NCBI RefSeq assembly: GCF_029953635.1
Contig: NZ_CP124543.1
Location: forward strand, 248,001-312,000
DNA from: Halotia branconii CENA392
GTDB lineage: Bacteria > Cyanobacteriota > Cyanobacteriia > Cyanobacteriales > Nostocaceae
Direction of reading: 5' to 3'
Length of the DNA: 64,000 nt
Each line of letters starts with the position of its first letter. Positions within the stretch are counted from its first letter, which is position 1. Under the pieces are notes generated by a model. It saw nothing but the letters and a program-made list of their open reading frames with translations. It made no database searches and was not told the DNA's origin. Below are positions 47,506-55,841 of this stretch, piece after piece. The position numbers and the translations under genes were made by a program.

Positions 47506-49260
47506 TTATTGACTAATGAGGCTGTTAATGCGGCTACCGATGGGGGCTGGTCGAGTTGGATCGATAATGACATCAACTACGAATGGGACAATCGAAGTTA
47601 GAGCTGTTTCGAGAGCTGCTACAAGATCAGATTCGTTATGTACACGAATGCCATCGGCTCCCATACCACGGGCAATCATGACGAAATCTGTGCTTTCAAT
47701 ATCTGCATCTACACCGTAAAAGCCTTCCATGTTCATGCCTTGATCGCACATGTTATAACGTGCATCATTGAGGACAATCCAGACAGCGGGAATTTTGTGT
47801 TTGACAGCGGTACTGATTTCACTGTTCATCAGCATTGCACCATCACCAAGAATGGCAACAGCTTTACGATTTCGCGCCAGTGCAGCACCTAATACACCTG
47901 TACCAGCGTGTCCCATTGAGCCAAACCCGGTACTGACGCGATAGCGCCCTGGTGTAGCAAATCGTAGTGTGTGGGTTCCCCAAGCAAAGGAGTTACCGGC
48001 CTCAGTAATGACTACGGCATCGCTGTTTTCAACAATTATTTTTTGAATAGCATCCATGAGGATTTCAGGGCGTACCTGACCATTTACACGAGGCTCAATT
48101 ACCTCATATTGAGGACGGGGTAGGGGTAACATTGGTGATGGACGAGAAGGTTCTGGAAAATACTTCAATAAAGCCTTAACAAAAGCTCCGACATCAGATT
48201 GAACTGAGAATGTCTCCGCCGATGGATAAGCAGTTCCCGGCACTTCGGAGTCGATATCTACGTGTACAAACCCGCGTGAGGGAACCATAACCGGACTCCA
48301 AAATGAAGTAAATTCACTGAGCCTAGTTCCCAAAACTAATACACGCAAAGGACGCTGGTCTTGCATATATTCCAAAACAGAACTATGTCCGCCAAAGCCT
48401 GTGACACCAATAAACTGAGGATGATCTTCAGGAAATATCCCCTTACCACGGGATGAGGTCATCACCGCAGCGTTGGTTCTTTCGGCAAGTTGGCGAATTT
48501 CTGCGGCTGCACCTCTAGCACCAAATCCTACCCAGATGGCAAATGACCCCTCACATAGCAGTTGTAAAGATTTACAGATAGTATCTTCTCCAGCTGTCAC
48601 GGGAGATTGAGAAAAATTAATGCGAGGTAATGATGTTGTCAACTGACTTGTTTGGATTGGTCTAGGAATACTGATATGTCCGACAAAACCACCTGGTTTT
48701 CCTAAACCTAGGGCGAGTCTGTGAGCAATTTCTGGAAGTTCTGAGCTGCATTCAACTGTGGTGGCATAGTGAAATAATGTTCCTGATGTAAAAATGCCTG
48801 TATTAGACATGGTGTAAGAACTGGTTTCTTGAAAAGCCCAGCGTCCACGTTGGATTGCAGAGGTGGAAGGTGATAAGAAAATGATTTTTGCTCCTTCCCA
48901 ACGAGCAGCAAATAGTCCAGTTAGGGCGTTAGTAATACCTGGGCCGGTTGTGCTGAATACGACCACAGGATCTCCGCTAGCAAAGTAAGACTCAATAGCT
49001 GCAAATGCGGCTCCGGCTTCATGACGAAATTGCAGTACTTGAATTGAGCTTTGCTCTAGGCTGGCTACAAGGGGGGTAATTCCGCCGCCAAATAGGCCAA
49101 AAGCATAGCGAACTCCCAAATCTTCTAAGATTTTGACTAAAGCTGCTGCAACAGTCCAATCTTTGGTTTTTTCAATTGATATGAGATTGGATGGAATAGC
49201 AGTATTTCTGGATAACTGCTTTAAAGAATTTGAGGTTTTGGTCAGAGTTTTGATATTCAC
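47506..49260 (-). CDS. Thiamine-diphosphate-dependent decarboxylase/carboligase
   Basis: 584 residues with the three domains of the acetolactate-synthase/benzoylformate-decarboxylase group. The PYR domain has the activating Glu81 in FRHEAGAAFAA; a central domain covers about 220-370; and the PP domain has ILGDGAMLMNSE (about 467-478) ending in IVLND, the ThDP/Mg motif. Such enzymes decarboxylate 2-oxo acids and may join the resulting acyl anion to another molecule. Its place between the CoA ligase and the CerJ-like KASIII suggests it works on an aromatic 2-oxo acid (e.g. phenylpyruvate) or extends the cinnamoyl unit. It is probably not branched-chain synthase: the regulatory subunit is absent. 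Confidence 0.8.
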   Translation of the reverse strand: MNIKTLTKTSNSLKQLSRNTAIPSNLISIEKTKDWTVAAALVKILEDLGVRYAFGLFGGGITPLVASLEQSSIQVLQFRHEAGAAFAAIESYFASGDPVVVFSTTGPGITNALTGLFAARWEGAKIIFLSPSTSAIQRGRWAFQETSSYTMSNTGIFTSGTLFHYATTVECSSELPEIAHRLALGLGKPGGFVGHISIPRPIQTSQLTTSLPRINFSQSPVTAGEDTICKSLQLLCEGSFAIWVGFGARGAAAEIRQLAERTNAAVMTSSRGKGIFPEDHPQFIGVTGFGGHSSVLEYMQDQRPLRVLVLGTRLSEFTSFWSPVMVPSRGFVHVDIDSEVPGTAYPSAETFSVQSDVGAFVKALLKYFPEPSRPSPMLPLPRPQYEVIEPRVNGQVRPEILMDAIQKIIVENSDAVVITEAGNSFAWGTHTLRFATPGRYRVSTGFGSMGHAGTGVLGAALARNRKAVAILGDGAMLMNSEISTAVKHKIPAVWIVLNDARYNMCDQGMNMEGFYGVDADIESTDFVMIARGMGADGIRVHNESDLVAALETALTSIVPFVVDVIIDPTRPAPIGSRINSLISQ

Positions 49261-49289
49261 GATCGCCTACTTTAATTTTACAAGTTGGA

Positions 49290-50810
49290 TTAATGAGTCA
49301 CAACAGCTAACTGAGATGTTGATTGCTGACGTAACACTCGCTTTAGCACTTTCCCGGTGGAGTTTTTCGGAATTGTATCGACGAATTTAATCACACGAGG
49401 AATTTTGTAAGTTGCCATTCTTTGAGAACAAAAATCAATGATTTGTTGTTCTGTAATTGCATAACCAATCTTCTGAACAATATTTGCTTTGACAATCTCA
49501 TTTTTGAGGCGATCGCCAACTCCATAAACAGCTACTTCTGCGATCGCTGGATGTTGATAAATTACATTTTCAACTTCGCTGGGATAAACTTTAAATCCAG
49601 AAACATTGATCATATCTTTTAAGCGATCAACTATGTAGAAAAAACCCTCTTCGTCTGTTTTACCAATATCACCAGTATGGAACCAACCATTTTTCATGAC
49701 TTGCGCGGTTTCAAAAGGGCGATTCCAATAACCAAGCATGACGTTTGCTCCTTTGATTGCTATTTCGCCTAATTCCCCTGTTGGTACTTGATCACCCTGA
49801 CCATCAACAACTTTCATTTCCACATTTGCAATGGGAGTTCCTACACTACCTAACTTATATTTTTGTTTGTGATTATAAGTTGCAAATGGTGATGTTTCAG
49901 TTAAACCATAACCCTCATGAATGACAAGTTTATATTTTTGATACCAATTCTTTGCCACTTCTAAAGGCATGGGCGCGGCTGCTGAAAAGTAATAACGGAT
50001 ATTTTGGAGATTGTATTGTGAGGTATCCATATTCAGCAGTTTGATGAATACAGTCGGCACACCAAACAACATTGTTATTTGATGATCGGTAATAGTTTGG
50101 AGGACTCGTTCTGGTTCAAACCGACGTTGTAAGATAATAGTTGCACAGGCAGATAGACCAGCATTCAAAATGGCATTTTGACCAAAACAATGGAATAAAG
50201 GTAAGTAAAGTAGTAGGCGATCGCTCTTTTGAATGCGATAACAAGAGTTAGCACAATAGCTGTTAAAAAGTACATTGCTATGAGATAATGTCGCTCCTTT
50301 CGGAAAACCTGTTGTACCTGATGTATAGAGGATACTGGCAGGAGCATGACGATCCATTTCAATGGCACGTGCTTCAAAAGAAGCATTGGCCATGATTTGT
50401 GTGAGACTAATACCTTTTTTAGCTGTACCTTCTGCTATTAAAATGTGTCGCAGTTGAGGTAAATCTGCTTCTTGGACATACTGACTTTGTAGTTCTGTTG
50501 TAATGATGATTTTGGCAGCACAATCGTTGAGGATATAGCTGACTTCGTCACTTTTGAACATGACATTAATTGAGACAGCGATCGCACCAATTTTGAGAAT
50601 GCCAAGATAAGAAATGACAAACTCAGGGATATTTGGTAAAAATAAAGCGATCCGATCTCCCCGCCTAATTCCTAAACCACGCAAACCGTTAGCAATACGG
50701 TTTGCCATCTCATCTAGTTCTTGGTAAGTGAAAGATGTTTCTTCAAAGATGAGGGCTGGTTTATTGGGAAAAAGGTAACAAGCAAGCTCTACATTTTGGG
50801 CAATATTCAT
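49290..50810 (-). CDS. Acyl-CoA/4-coumarate:CoA-ligase-like AMP-binding enzyme
   Basis: 506 residues of the adenylating superfamily. Core motifs are ILYTSGTTGFPKGAT, YGLTETSPF, WFHTGDIG, KDMINVSGFKVYPSEVE and the catalytic Lys in PKNSTGKVLKR. It should form an acyl-adenylate and then a thioester with CoA. Next to phenylalanine ammonia-lyase, cinnamate is the obvious substrate; a fatty acid is the other possibility. Between this gene and PAL lies a 159-bp spacer with a strong hairpin. Confidence 0.88.
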   Translation of the reverse strand: MNIAQNVELACYLFPNKPALIFEETSFTYQELDEMANRIANGLRGLGIRRGDRIALFLPNIPEFVISYLGILKIGAIAVSINVMFKSDEVSYILNDCAAKIIITTELQSQYVQEADLPQLRHILIAEGTAKKGISLTQIMANASFEARAIEMDRHAPASILYTSGTTGFPKGATLSHSNVLFNSYCANSCYRIQKSDRLLLYLPLFHCFGQNAILNAGLSACATIILQRRFEPERVLQTITDHQITMLFGVPTVFIKLLNMDTSQYNLQNIRYYFSAAAPMPLEVAKNWYQKYKLVIHEGYGLTETSPFATYNHKQKYKLGSVGTPIANVEMKVVDGQGDQVPTGELGEIAIKGANVMLGYWNRPFETAQVMKNGWFHTGDIGKTDEEGFFYIVDRLKDMINVSGFKVYPSEVENVIYQHPAIAEVAVYGVGDRLKNEIVKANIVQKIGYAITEQQIIDFCSQRMATYKIPRVIKFVDTIPKNSTGKVLKRVLRQQSTSQLAVVTH

Positions 50811-50888
50811 GATTTAATTTTCTCCTAACTGAGATACTTTGTATCAATCATTCGTAATTAAAAAACTCTTTAATTACGGGCATTGCTG

Positions 50889-50930
50889 ATTTTTGTTTCG
50901 CGCAAAGGCGCAAAGGCGCGAAACAAAAAT
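50889..50930. repeat. Perfect hairpin built on a CGCAAAGG repeat, PAL-ligase spacer
   Basis: ATTTTTGTTTCGCGC and GCGCGAAACAAAAAT are a perfect 15-bp inverted repeat around a 12-nt loop with AAAGGCGCAAAG. On the minus strand it follows the PAL stop by 40 bp and ends in CAAAAAT, not a clean T-run. It could reduce transcription of the downstream genes. Confidence 0.7.
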
Positions 50931-50969
50931 CTTATTTCATCACGCATTTATGTAACGCGAAATTACGAA

Positions 50970-52679
50970 TTAGATTGACTTTAAGCTTGACAAAATATCA
51001 CTAACTGCTTGCACAATTAGACCACCAGTAGCTATATCAGTGGAAATTTGGGCAATATGTTGATCTAAAGATTGCTCGTTATCGTTCCAGATGTATGGAC
51101 GTATAGAACTCGGTGGCTGTCCGATGACTTGACGAACTGCGGTGTATAATTTGACAGTGGCGGGTGATAAACATTGACGTGCGTCGTAATGACCAGCCAT
51201 TTTATATGTACGGAGGTCAACGGCTTGGACTCCAAACATCAGGGCGATCGCCAGATAATTCTGAAAGATATCTAGAGAACGGCGTGCTAAAGTAGCAGAA
51301 ATGTATCCTTGGCTGTTGATGTTTTGATTAAATTGCTCAGCATGGGTAGGAAAGCGATCGGCTAAAGAATTACCATAGAAGGTCAACAAAGGCATAATCG
51401 AGTTACCACTAATTTGCAAACCTTTGAGTCCCATATTGACTTTACGTTCTGGGTTGCCAACTAAAGAAGGTGGTAGTCCATTACTAAACTCTGGTGAAAC
51501 CAGGAGGGCAATTTGTACATCGATATGTTTAGCCAATAGTCCAATATAATAACGTAGGTGATCCATTCCCATACCCACATACTGTCCGAGAAAATTACCG
51601 CCGTGATAACTAGCTTGGTTCTCAACATCAATCAAGGGGTTGTCGGTGACTGAGTTCATTTCTACCTCGATTTGCTTGGTAATTTGCAATACTCCGTCAA
51701 CGATTGGCCCTATGTACTGCGGCAAGCAGCGCAGAGAGTAACGATCCTGGATTAGCTCTTGACCACGGTATTCGTGTTTACCATCTAATTCGTCACGGAT
51801 TAAGTGTGAACCCTGAAGCAGGGAAAACATTTGGTTCGCTGTCCATAATTGACCAGGATGTGGTTTGCGCTGATGGATAAATGGATGGAAAGATTGATTT
51901 GTGCCGCATAAACCTTGGATAGCTAAGGCATGTACACCCATTGCTAATGCAAGTAAAACTCTAGCGTCATACACACAGTTAGCTGCAATACCTGTCATAA
52001 CTGAAGTGCCATTCATCATCGCCAAGCCTTCTTTAGGTTGCAGTTGCAACTGTGGCAAACCCAGCTGACGCAACGCTGTTGGCGCATCCATTTCTTTACC
52101 ATTGAAGTCAACGCTAAAGCTGGAATCTAGACCGATGAGCGCACCAGTAATGTAAGATAGCGGCACTAAGTCACCACTAGCACCAATTGAGCCAAATTCA
52201 TATACGTGGGGTGTAACGCCAGCATTGAGGAAAGTTTCGAGCCGCTGAATTAGTTCTAGGCGGATACCTGATGCACCATACAGATGGGAATTGGCACGTA
52301 AAAGCATGGCAGCGCGAACATCTGCTAAAGGTAATCTCCTTCCAGCGCCGGATTTAAGAAACCAAATTAAGTTGGTTTGAAGTTCGGCTGCTTGTTCGCG
52401 GGAGACGACGACGTGAGCCATACCACCAAAGCCAGAAGTTACGCCGTATATAGGCTGGCCTGTTGCAACTGCGTTGTTAATGTAATCACAGGATGCTTGG
52501 ACACCTTTGATGATGTCTGCATTTTCAGTTAAGCTGGCTCGTGTGCCATAACGGGCTACGCTGGCAACTTCATCGATTGTGAGGCTGCGATCGCCTATAA
52601 TTACGGTTGCATCTGAAGTGTCAATGAAGGGTAGTGGCCAAGAACGCGTAATGTTTTGTTGTAAAGATGCTGTATTCAT
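50970..52679 (-). CDS. pal: Phenylalanine ammonia-lyase
   Basis: 569 residues, full length. The cofactor-forming Ala167-Ser168-Gly169 (SIGASGDLVPL) and Tyr78 (PIYGVTSGFGG) are at the same numbers as I recall for the Anabaena variabilis enzyme. The substrate-selectivity pair is Phe107-Leu108 (LIWFLKSGAG), the pattern of Phe-specific enzymes, whereas tyrosine ammonia-lyases carry His there. NSVTDNPL, FLGQYVGMGMDHLRYY and TFYGNSLADRFPTHAEQF are typical. It converts L-Phe to trans-cinnamate and ammonia. It is central to the cluster, with a CoA ligase downstream and KAS genes upstream. Confidence 0.95.
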   Translation of the reverse strand: MNTASLQQNITRSWPLPFIDTSDATVIIGDRSLTIDEVASVARYGTRASLTENADIIKGVQASCDYINNAVATGQPIYGVTSGFGGMAHVVVSREQAAELQTNLIWFLKSGAGRRLPLADVRAAMLLRANSHLYGASGIRLELIQRLETFLNAGVTPHVYEFGSIGASGDLVPLSYITGALIGLDSSFSVDFNGKEMDAPTALRQLGLPQLQLQPKEGLAMMNGTSVMTGIAANCVYDARVLLALAMGVHALAIQGLCGTNQSFHPFIHQRKPHPGQLWTANQMFSLLQGSHLIRDELDGKHEYRGQELIQDRYSLRCLPQYIGPIVDGVLQITKQIEVEMNSVTDNPLIDVENQASYHGGNFLGQYVGMGMDHLRYYIGLLAKHIDVQIALLVSPEFSNGLPPSLVGNPERKVNMGLKGLQISGNSIMPLLTFYGNSLADRFPTHAEQFNQNINSQGYISATLARRSLDIFQNYLAIALMFGVQAVDLRTYKMAGHYDARQCLSPATVKLYTAVRQVIGQPPSSIRPYIWNDNEQSLDQHIAQISTDIATGGLIVQAVSDILSSLKSI

Positions 52680-52747
52680 GGGATGATTTTTTTATCACGC
52701 AGAGACGCGGAGTCGCAGAGAGTAAGAGTTGATTTTTGAATTACGAA

Positions 52748-53758
52748 TTACGAATTAAGAGAACCCCACTCAAAAATGGCAGCACCCCAAGAAAGTCCGG
52801 CTCCAAACCCAGCTAAAGCCACGACATCATTTGCTTTAATTTGCCCACGGCGAACAGCTTCATCCAAAGCCAAAGGAATTGAAGCAGCAGAGGTATTTCC
52901 ATAATTTGCTAAGTTGCTGATGATTTTTTGATTAGGGATGCCTAAACGTTCAGCTACAGCATCCAAAATCCGCCGATTGGCCTGATGCATTAATAGCCAG
53001 TCTACCTGCTCAATAGCTAAACCTGCCCGATATAGTGCCTTTTCAATAACTTCCGGGACTTTTTGAATGGCAAAGCGGTAAACTTCTTGTCCGTTCATGG
53101 AAATGGGTTGATATGTGCCTTGTCCAATCCGGATATCATCAACTAGTTGTTTTTCTTGCCCTTGGAACTCCAATTTTAAATGCTGATTTTGCGTACCATT
53201 AGTATGAAGTTGAAAACCCAAAAGACAATCATGTTCACTTGCTTGGAGAACCACTGCACCTGCTCCATCACCAAATAGAATACAGGTACGTCGGTCAGAC
53301 CAATCTACCCACCGTGAAAGTACTTCAGCGCCGATGAGAAGAACATTTTGATAAGCGCCAGTACGCATAAATTGGGCAGCAGTTACCAAACCAAACACGA
53401 AACCAGAACAGGCTGCTGTTAAATCAAAAGCTACAGCTTGAGTGGCTCCCAGTCGAGCTTGAATGAGACCGGCATTACCAAATAAATCATCAGGGGTAGA
53501 TGTAGCTAGAATAATTAAATCTATGTTTTGTGGTGCTATACCTGCCATTTCTATGGCTTTTTGAGCAGCTTCAGTCGCCATAGTTGTGAGCGACTCCTGA
53601 GGCGAAAGAAGATGGCGCTGGCTGATTCCTGTACGAGTTGTTATCCAATCATCAGAAGTAACTACCATTTGATTGAGTTGATAATTATCTAAATATTTTT
53701 CAGGAACCGCAGAGCCAGTCCCCGTCAGAACAACACCTTGTCTTACTAAGGATTTCAT
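52748..53758 (-). CDS. Beta-ketoacyl-ACP synthase III (FabH type)
   Basis: 336 residues. The full catalytic set is present: Cys117 in LTAACSGFVFGL, His in LMHQANRRIL, Asn in NYGNTSAASIPLAL. Length and motifs match FabH. It would condense a CoA starter with malonyl-ACP to a 3-oxoacyl-ACP. In the cluster the starter could be cinnamoyl-CoA; in primary metabolism it is acetyl-CoA. It may be a cluster copy in addition to the housekeeping fabH, since fabD and fabG are not beside it. Confidence 0.92.
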   Translation of the reverse strand: MKSLVRQGVVLTGTGSAVPEKYLDNYQLNQMVVTSDDWITTRTGISQRHLLSPQESLTTMATEAAQKAIEMAGIAPQNIDLIILATSTPDDLFGNAGLIQARLGATQAVAFDLTAACSGFVFGLVTAAQFMRTGAYQNVLLIGAEVLSRWVDWSDRRTCILFGDGAGAVVLQASEHDCLLGFQLHTNGTQNQHLKLEFQGQEKQLVDDIRIGQGTYQPISMNGQEVYRFAIQKVPEVIEKALYRAGLAIEQVDWLLMHQANRRILDAVAERLGIPNQKIISNLANYGNTSAASIPLALDEAVRRGQIKANDVVALAGFGAGLSWGAAIFEWGSLNS

Positions 53759-53867
53759 CTGCTTTAATTGCTAATTATTGCTTGTAATCGAAATCTTTGA
53801 TTCTGCTGTAGTTGCAGGGGAGCAGAAGAGGCAAGGGAGCAGGGAGCAGGGAGACAAGGAGAGAAGT

Positions 53868-53938
53868 GCGGTCTTGGGGTCTCCCCCTCCGGGTTCGGCA
53901 GTCCCTCTTTGTTGGGACAACAAGACCGGGCTGCCTCA
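53868..53938. repeat. Short fold-back element with GCGGTCTTG/CAAGACCG ends
   Basis: 71 bp, left end GCGGTCTTGGGGTCTCCCCC, right end CAAGACCG; second copy of the element at 28004-28140, lacking its middle. It lies between the FabH and FabF genes in a 270-bp spacer otherwise made of purine-rich GGGAGCAGGG and TGCCCC repeats. Confidence 0.75.
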
Positions 53939-54028
53939 CCAAGTGGAGCAACTTCGGGAGAAAGAGGGAATTTTTCTTCATCCCCCTTGCGCCCTGCCCC
54001 TCTGCCTTTTCTTCCTCATGCCCCATAA

Positions 54029-55285
54029 TTAATCTTCAAATTTTTTGAAAGCCAAAGAGACATTATGACCTCCAAAGCCAAAAGAGTTAGAAAGAGCAAT
54101 ATCTACTCTTTGATTTCGGCTTGTGTGGGGAACATAATCCAAGTCACATTTTGGGTCTGGTTGGTCTAAATTGATTGTTGGTGGAATAACATCAAGACCT
54201 ACAGTTAAGACTGTTGCAATAGCTTCAATGCCTCCAGAAGCCCCCAAAAGATGGCCAGTCATCGATTTTGTAGAACTAATGGGAATTTCGAGGGCACGAT
54301 TTCCTAAAGCTTGTTTAATAGCTAAAGTTTCTGTGGCATCGTTAGCTATAGTGCTAGTACCGTGAGCATTAATATAACTTACTTCGTTGGGGAACAACCT
54401 CGCATCTTTTAAGGCTAGTTCCATAGCTCTGGTTGCTCCCTCGCCGCTAGGAGTTGGAGTAGTTATATGGTAAGCATCACAAGTTAAACCATAACCGACA
54501 ATCTCTGCATAAATATGAGTAGCTCCCCGGCGGATAGCGTGTTCTAAATCTTCTATAAGTAAAATACCTGCTCCTTCTCCCATAACGAAGCCATTTCGTT
54601 CTTTATCAAAGGGACGAGAGGCACGGGTAGGTTCTTCATTTCTATTTGAAAGGGTTTTAGCAGAACTGAAGGCAGCTATACATAAAGGTGTAATTGCTGC
54701 TTCTGTACCACCACAAATCATTGCCTGAACTTGACCTGTTTGAATTAAGCGAAAAGCCTCTCCGATGGCATTAGAACCAGCAGCACAAGCTGTAACAGTG
54801 CAGTAATTTGGCCCTTTAGCTCCTGTATGAATTGCTGTCAGTCCCGCTGCGATGTTAGAGATTGTCATGGGAATTGTAAAAGGACTACAGCGTTTAGGCC
54901 CTTGAGTTAGAAAGATTTTTTGCTGCTCTTCGATAACTTGCAAACCGCCGATGCCGTTGCCTATAATGATGCCAACTTGAGTAGCATTGGAGTCGTTAAT
55001 TTTAAATTCAGCATTAGCGATCGCTTGCATACTTGCACAAACAGCAAATTGAGCAAAACGAGATATATGCTTGGCATCTTTGCGTTCTAAATAGTCATGA
55101 GGGTCAAAGTCCCTAACTTCACCTGCAATTTTACAATTATGCAAAGAAGCGTCAAAGTGGGTAATCGCATCAATACCACTGCGTCCAGCAATCAACCCGT
55201 CCCAATACTCCTTCACCGTATTGCCTAAAGGGGTAATAGCTCCCATACCTGTAACTACAACCCGTCTTAAATTTTTGCTAATCAT
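54029..55285 (-). CDS. Beta-ketoacyl-ACP synthase II (FabF type)
   Basis: 418 residues. Cys167 in VTACAAGSNAIG, HGTSTIANDATE and STKSMTGHLLGASG make the Cys-His-His set; the C-terminus SNSFGFGGHNVSLAF is intact. It elongates acyl-ACP chains with malonyl-ACP. The next gene upstream on the same strand encodes the ACP-like protein, 9 bp away, which is the usual acpP-fabF order. It is probably a cluster-specific copy. Confidence 0.93.
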   Translation of the reverse strand: MISKNLRRVVVTGMGAITPLGNTVKEYWDGLIAGRSGIDAITHFDASLHNCKIAGEVRDFDPHDYLERKDAKHISRFAQFAVCASMQAIANAEFKINDSNATQVGIIIGNGIGGLQVIEEQQKIFLTQGPKRCSPFTIPMTISNIAAGLTAIHTGAKGPNYCTVTACAAGSNAIGEAFRLIQTGQVQAMICGGTEAAITPLCIAAFSSAKTLSNRNEEPTRASRPFDKERNGFVMGEGAGILLIEDLEHAIRRGATHIYAEIVGYGLTCDAYHITTPTPSGEGATRAMELALKDARLFPNEVSYINAHGTSTIANDATETLAIKQALGNRALEIPISSTKSMTGHLLGASGGIEAIATVLTVGLDVIPPTINLDQPDPKCDLDYVPHTSRNQRVDIALSNSFGFGGHNVSLAFKKFED

Positions 55286-55294
55286 AAGTAAAAC

Positions 55295-55546
55295 TCAAAA
55301 AATAACTTTCTGACCAATGTAATTTACAACTTGTTGTACTGTTAAAAGTTGCTTTGCTTCTTGAGCAGGTATTCTTGTATTGAAAGCATCTTCTAATGCT
55401 TGAAATACTGCGATTAAATCTAAGTAATCTGCTCCTAAATCTAAAGTGAGATTAGCTTCAGGTGTAATTTTTTGTTGTTCATTTGCTAACTCTTCTGAAA
55501 CAACAATTTGAACTTTATTAAATATTTCTTGTCTTGTCATAAACAA
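55295..55546 (-). CDS. Acyl-carrier-protein-like protein with Tyr at the phosphopantetheine site
   Basis: 83 residues with the four-helix ACP pattern: KVQIVVSEELANEQQKITPEANLTLDLGAD, then YLDLIAVFQALEDAFNTRIPAQEAKQLLTVQQVVNYI. In ordinary ACPs the centre reads DSLD; here it reads DYLD, Tyr41, from a TAC codon at 55424-55426. Tyr cannot carry phosphopantetheine, so as read the protein cannot hold an acyl chain. The rest of the fold looks intact and the gene sits in the usual place before fabF. It may be a true pseudo-ACP with a scaffold or regulatory role, or a strain-specific change of Ser TCC to TAC. Confidence 0.85.
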   Translation of the reverse strand: MFMTRQEIFNKVQIVVSEELANEQQKITPEANLTLDLGADYLDLIAVFQALEDAFNTRIPAQEAKQLLTVQQVVNYIGQKVIF

Positions 55547-55841
55547 CCTCTTGTTTTGTTGATATCAAGGTTTACTAAGACTATAGCAATGAATGCCAAT
55601 ACTTATAGATTAATTTAGTTTCAATAAAGTTTCAAGGGAATCTTTTTTGATTTTTTAGGACATTTATTAGTTGTTACTAATAGTAATTAATATTATTTCA
55701 TTTACACTAGTTTCTATATACATTAAAATGTAGTAGTGTATCACGACTAAATTGATGCAAAAAAATTGTGGGTTGGGTTGACGTAAGGAAACCCAACACT
55801 TGTATCAATGTTGGGTTTCCTTAACTAAACTTCATTGATAA
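55547..55841. other. Spacer between DAHP synthase and the ACP gene
   Basis: 295 AT-rich bases; one hairpin at 55785-55822 follows the DAHP synthase stop. The lower part, before the ACP start, may hold a promoter for the acp-fabF-fabH part; nothing more definite seen. Confidence 0.5.
55785..55822 (-). terminator. Hairpin after the DAHP synthase gene
   Basis: AAGGAAACCCAACA and TGTTGGGTTTCCTT form a perfect 14-bp stem with a 10-nt loop, 19 bp after the DAHP synthase stop on the minus strand. It lacks a T-run and is of the GGGTTTCCTTACG repeat type, so terminator activity is uncertain. Confidence 0.55.

Noticed and set aside
47506..49260. Scytonemin ScyA with neighbouring tyrosinase and DAHP synthase
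   Set aside because: ScyB, ScyC and the other scytonemin genes are absent, while PAL, CoA ligase and KAS genes are present, so a scytonemin locus is unlikely.
50970..52679. Histidine or tyrosine ammonia-lyase
   Set aside because: Phe107-Leu108 at the selectivity site and the close resemblance to Anabaena PAL favour phenylalanine.
53775..54048. Frames in the FabH-FabF spacer
   Set aside because: They lie in purine-rich and fold-back repeats and have no coding character.
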